Below, piece after piece: positions 61,040-64,000 of a stretch of 64,000 bases of DNA (the first letter of the stretch is position 1; every line of letters begins with the position of its first letter). The translations under genes were made by a program, and so were the position numbers. The notes below the pieces were generated by a model. That model made no database searches and was not told the origin of the DNA. It saw only the letters and a program-made list of their open reading frames with translations. This DNA comes from Shinella zoogloeoides (GTDB lineage: Bacteria; Pseudomonadota; Alphaproteobacteria; Rhizobiales; Rhizobiaceae): positions 3,956,001 to 4,020,000 of the forward strand of contig NZ_CP093528.1 of assembly GCF_022682305.1 (NCBI RefSeq), read 5' to 3'.

Positions 61040-63544
61040 TCACGTCCCGCGCGGCTTGGCGCGCGTCGTCGGCATGGCCTCGGCCGGATCCTCCGGCCAG
61101 GGATGTTTCGGATAGCGTCCGCGCATGTCCGCGCGCACGTCCCGCCAGGACCCGGCCCAGAAGCCGGGAAGATCCCGCGTCGTCTGGATCGGGCGATGGG
61201 CGGGCGATTGCAGTTCCAGAAGCAGCGGCAGCCGTCCGCCGGCGACGGCCGGATGCTGCCTCAGTCCGAAGAGTTCCTGCACGCGAATCGCCAGCACCGG
61301 CTCTTCGCCATCATAGCGGATCGGATGGCGCTGCCCGGTGGGCGCCTCGAAATGGGTGGGTGCGAGCCGCGCCAGATCACGCTGTACATCATAGGGGACA
61401 AGCGCAAGCAGCCCTTCCTGCAAACGGCCCGGCGAAATGTCGTCGATGCCGCGCGCCGTCTCCTGGAAGGGGACGAACCAGTCGTCCAGCCGCGCCAGCA
61501 GGGCGCCGTCGCTCGTATCCGGCCACGGCTCGCCGATGGAACGATGCAGGAAGCCGATCCGGTCGCGAAGCTGCGCCGCCTCGCGGGAAAACGGCAGAAC
61601 CTGAATTCCGAGCTGGCGCACGCCCTCGGCGAGAGCCTGTGCCGCCTTCGGTCCGCCCGGCCGCGGAAGCGGGGTCTCCTCGAGGATCATCGCACCGAGC
61701 CGCACGACCCGCCGCGCCCGCACCTGCCGGCTTGCCCGGTCGAAGATGCATTGATCCTCGCGTACGATCTTTTCGGCAAGCTCCGCCTCGACGGTTGCGC
61801 GGTCGATTTCCGCCGCCGCGAGAATGCGCTGCCGGCCCGCCTGCCCGGTCAGGTCGGCGACGACGATCATCTCGGTGCCGGCCAGCCGCTCGGTTTCCGG
61901 CAATTCGCCGCCGCGCCCGTTCGCCATGACGAAGCGCCCGTGCCCGCCGCGCTGCAGGGCGACGCGATCGGGAAAGGCATGCAGCAGCAGCGCGCCCGGC
62001 GTGCTCGCCGTGGGGGATGCGGCCTTGCCGAAACCATCCGCCATGCGCTGCGCCAGCCGCTTCGCCGCCTCGGCCCGCTCGCCGCGTTCATTGGCGAAGC
62101 GGCGCAGGCGCTCTTCTATGTCCACGACCGAACCGCCGAGGCCCTGTTCGGTGAGCAGCACCGCCAGCCGTGCGGCGGCGGCCTGTTGTCCCTCATGAGC
62201 GGCATGGAGGATCATCGCGGCAAGCCGCGGCGGCAAGGCCAGTTCGCGAATGCGTTTGCCCGCCGGGGTGAGCGCACCCGCCTCATCCAGCGCGCCGAGC
62301 AGGCGAAGCAGGTTGCGTGCCTCTTCCACCGCCGCTGCCGGCGGTTGGTCGACGAGCCGGAGGCCCGCCGGATCGGTCACGCCCCAATGGGCAAGATCGA
62401 GCATGAAGGAGGAAAGATCGCTGGAAAGGATCTGCGGCGGCGTGAAGGCGGGCAGCGCCGCCATCTGGCCGGCATGCCAGAGCCGGATCGCGATGCCCGG
62501 TTCCGTTCGTCCGGCGCGTCCGGCGCGCTGGTCGGCCGAGGCGCGCGAGACCCGCACGGTCTCAAGACGCGTGATGCCGGTCGCCGCCTCGAAAACGGGT
62601 AGGCGCTGCAGGCCGCTGTCGATGACGATGCGCACGCCGTCGATAGTGATGGAGGTTTCGGCAATGGAGGTCGCCAGCACGATTTTTCGCGTGCCGGCCG
62701 GGGCGGGGCGGATTGCGGTATCCTGTTCCTTCTGGCTGAGATTGCCATAGAGCGGCACGATAGCAGTTTCCGGGCCGAATCGGCCCTCCAGCCGCTCGGC
62801 AGTTCGCGTGATCTCGGCCTGCCCAGGCAGAAAGGCGAGGATCGATCCGCTTTCGCTGCGATGCGCCTCTATAATAGCGCGCGCCATGCCGTCTTCCATA
62901 CGCTCGCCCGCCGGACGGTCCTGATAGCGCACGTCGACCGGGAAGCTCCGCCCCTCGCTGACGATGGCCGGCGGATTGTCGAGCAGTGCCGAGACCCGTT
63001 CCACATCGAGCGTCGCCGACATGACGAGAAGACGCAGGTCGTCCCGCAGAGCCGCCTGCACGTCGAGCGCGAGCGCCAAGCCGAAGTCCGCATCCAGCGA
63101 ACGCTCATGGAACTCGTCGAAGAGCACGGCGGCAACGCCGGAAAGTTCCGGATCGTCGAGGATCATCCGGGCGAAGACGCCCTCCGTCACGACTTCGATA
63201 CGGGTCCTGGCCGAAATGCGGTTGTCGAGCCGCATGCGGTAGCCGACCGTCTCGCCAACCTTTTCCCCCAAAAGCTCTGCCATGCGGCCCGCCGCGGCGC
63301 GGGCGGCCAGCCGGCGCGGTTCCAGAAGAATGATCTTTCCATCGCCTCGCCAGGCGGCATCAAGCAGGAAGAGTGGCACCAAGGTCGTCTTGCCCGCGCC
63401 GGGCGGTGCGGAAAGTACCGCTCGCGTGCCCGCATGAAGAGCCTCGCCCAGGGAAGGAAGAGCCTCCGAAACGGGCAGGCGCGGCAGGCGCTCTATAAGA
63501 GACACCGTCATGGTCGGGAAGGTGCCTTCAGCAAGGCTGGACAT
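61040..63544 (-). CDS. hrpB: ATP-dependent helicase HrpB
   Basis: An 834-residue DExH helicase. Seen: Walker A SAPPGAGKTTLVPL, motif Ia LEPRRLAARAAAGRMAE, the DEFH variant in LFDEFHERS, MSATLD, ATSIAETSITIDGV and QRAGRAGRTEPG, then the HrpB-specific C-terminus. The RNA or DNA target is not established. Start ATG 63544 has GGAGAGA 5 nt upstream; ATG 63511 is the alternative. First gene of hrpB-actS-actR. Confidence 0.93.
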   Translation of the reverse strand: MSSLAEGTFPTMTVSLIERLPRLPVSEALPSLGEALHAGTRAVLSAPPGAGKTTLVPLFLLDAAWRGDGKIILLEPRRLAARAAAGRMAELLGEKVGETVGYRMRLDNRISARTRIEVVTEGVFARMILDDPELSGVAAVLFDEFHERSLDADFGLALALDVQAALRDDLRLLVMSATLDVERVSALLDNPPAIVSEGRSFPVDVRYQDRPAGERMEDGMARAIIEAHRSESGSILAFLPGQAEITRTAERLEGRFGPETAIVPLYGNLSQKEQDTAIRPAPAGTRKIVLATSIAETSITIDGVRIVIDSGLQRLPVFEAATGITRLETVRVSRASADQRAGRAGRTEPGIAIRLWHAGQMAALPAFTPPQILSSDLSSFMLDLAHWGVTDPAGLRLVDQPPAAAVEEARNLLRLLGALDEAGALTPAGKRIRELALPPRLAAMILHAAHEGQQAAAARLAVLLTEQGLGGSVVDIEERLRRFANERGERAEAAKRLAQRMADGFGKAASPTASTPGALLLHAFPDRVALQRGGHGRFVMANGRGGELPETERLAGTEMIVVADLTGQAGRQRILAAAEIDRATVEAELAEKIVREDQCIFDRASRQVRARRVVRLGAMILEETPLPRPGGPKAAQALAEGVRQLGIQVLPFSREAAQLRDRIGFLHRSIGEPWPDTSDGALLARLDDWFVPFQETARGIDDISPGRLQEGLLALVPYDVQRDLARLAPTHFEAPTGQRHPIRYDGEEPVLAIRVQELFGLRQHPAVAGGRLPLLLELQSPAHRPIQTTRDLPGFWAGSWRDVRADMRGRYPKHPWPEDPAEAMPTTRAKPRGT

Positions 63545-63784
63545 ATCTCTCTCCGGTCTTGTTTCTTCTGTCTGAATAGCCGGCTCCGATATCGGAGAGA
63601 AGGGGCCGAGGGCGTTATGGCCTTGCAAGGACACGTAAAACGGATTTCGCGAGAAATTTTACCACCTAGACAAGACTTTTGATGGTTTTAGTGGGGTATT
63701 CGCCGGAATTTGGAGGGGCGCATCAAGGAAACACATTAAAAATCAATATCTTACTGATTTTTTTCATTTTTGTGATTATGTGAG
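63545..63784. other. Gene-free AT-rich stretch before the right-end promoter
   Basis: About 240 bp between the hrpB start and the promoter. The right half is very AT-rich with T runs and ATCAATATCTTACTGATTTT, which may act as an UP element or regulator site. I see no gene in it. Confidence 0.5.
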
Positions 63785-63813
63785 TTGACGGTTTAAAATG
63801 TTGGGCCTATAAC
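63785..63813 (+). promoter_or_regulatory. Strong sigma-70 promoter reading out of the window
   Basis: TTGACG (63785-63790), 17-nt spacer, TATAAC (63808-63813): nearly consensus for alphaproteobacteria, preceded by AT-rich DNA. With the leader elements downstream it is probably an rRNA operon promoter. A 7-bp hairpin (63814-63820 with 63830-63836) follows. Confidence 0.7.
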
Positions 63814-63939
63814 GCCGCTCATCGAACGAGAGCGGCGGCGCTTCTGGCGGCCGACGAACTCGCTCTAGGGTTTCCTTGAGAAGCTGGTGAGAATTGGGCC
63901 TGACTGGTTCGGGTTTGATTTGCTGCTTCTGGTGACTGA

Positions 63940-63970
63940 GACGGATTGTCCGTCGGTTTTTTGACAATTG
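63940..63970 (+). promoter_or_regulatory. boxB/boxA-like antitermination leader, probable rRNA operon leader
   Basis: GACGGA-TTG-TCCGTC (63940-63954) is a small hairpin directly before TTTTTTGACAATTG (63957-63970), which resembles the boxA sequence of rRNA leaders. The following GAAAGAGAAACGTGG is the sort of sequence seen ahead of rhizobial 16S genes. The 16S gene itself lies beyond the right edge. Confidence 0.55.
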
Positions 63971-64000
63971 AATATAGAAGAAAGAGAAACGTGGTCGGCG

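Noticed and set aside
63776..63967. 63-codon minus-strand frame with TTG start
   Set aside because: It lies over the promoter and leader elements, lacks a ribosome-binding site and has no family resemblance; more likely chance.

Overview
The window is about 64 kb of GC-rich, almost fully coding bacterial chromosome. Gene content and order point to an alphaproteobacterium of the Rhizobiaceae (Ensifer/Rhizobium/Agrobacterium/Shinella relatives): chvI-chvG-hprK-EIIA-HPr beside pckA, ActS/ActR, DivL, MmcB, DUF1402 and DUF2852 proteins, the hisB-hisH-hisA-hisF-hisE-coaA cluster and a TsaE-AmgK fusion. The genus cannot be fixed from the sequence alone. I see no prophage, insertion sequence, CRISPR array or obvious island; this is mostly core chromosome.

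Layout. 1-2.3 kb: 3' part of gyrB. 2.3-13.5 kb: the most accessory-looking part. It holds a nitroreductase, gabD, an HpcH-type aldolase and a GntR/FCD regulator with two winged helices, divergent from a sugar cassette: aldo-keto reductase, FucU-type mutarotase, CUT2 ABC importer, zinc dehydrogenase and a 2-keto-3-deoxy-fuconate-dehydrogenase-like SDR. This looks like oxidative catabolism of L-fucose or a similar sugar. 13.7-16.6 kb: PHA depolymerase, a DUF2852 protein, a YgjP-like metallopeptidase and a Pmp3-like peptide. 16.8-21.8 kb: trpF-trpB-trpA-accD-folC. 21.8-33.7 kb (minus): divL, tsaE-amgK fusion, murU, addB, addA, then trxA. 34-39.4 kb (minus): chvI, chvG, hprK, a mannose-type EIIA, HPr, then ahcY with its own control region. 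39.4-43.1 kb: pckA, arfB-like, kbp-like and alkB. 43.1-47.7 kb (minus): hisB-DUF2628-hisH-hisA-hisF-hisE-coaA. 47.8-54.9 kb: a hydantoinase-A-like protein, an unknown exported protein, a cytochrome P450, a DUF1402 protein and hslV-hslU. 55.2-63.5 kb: glcB, an L,D-transpeptidase lipoprotein, mmcB, and the operon hrpB-actS-actR. 63.5-64 kb: a non-coding stretch with a near-consensus promoter and a boxB/boxA-like leader reading off the right edge, probably into an rRNA operon.

How the genes connect. The HprK-EIIA-HPr branch is an incomplete, regulatory-type PTS coded with the ChvG/ChvI envelope/acid two-component system and next to its divergent neighbour pckA, so carbon state, envelope sensing and gluconeogenesis are physically clustered. 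GlcB adds the second glyoxylate-shunt step. AmgK and MurU form a cell-wall recycling pair, here joined to the t6A enzyme TsaE and to AddAB recombination.

I found no clearly undescribed multi-gene system. The best leads are regulatory: a 22-bp palindrome plus a compact leader that can hide the ribosome-binding site of ahcY, a paired operator candidate in the pckA promoter, the two-winged-helix GntR protein with a motif shared by two promoters of the sugar locus, and the phosphoacceptor-less DivL kinase.
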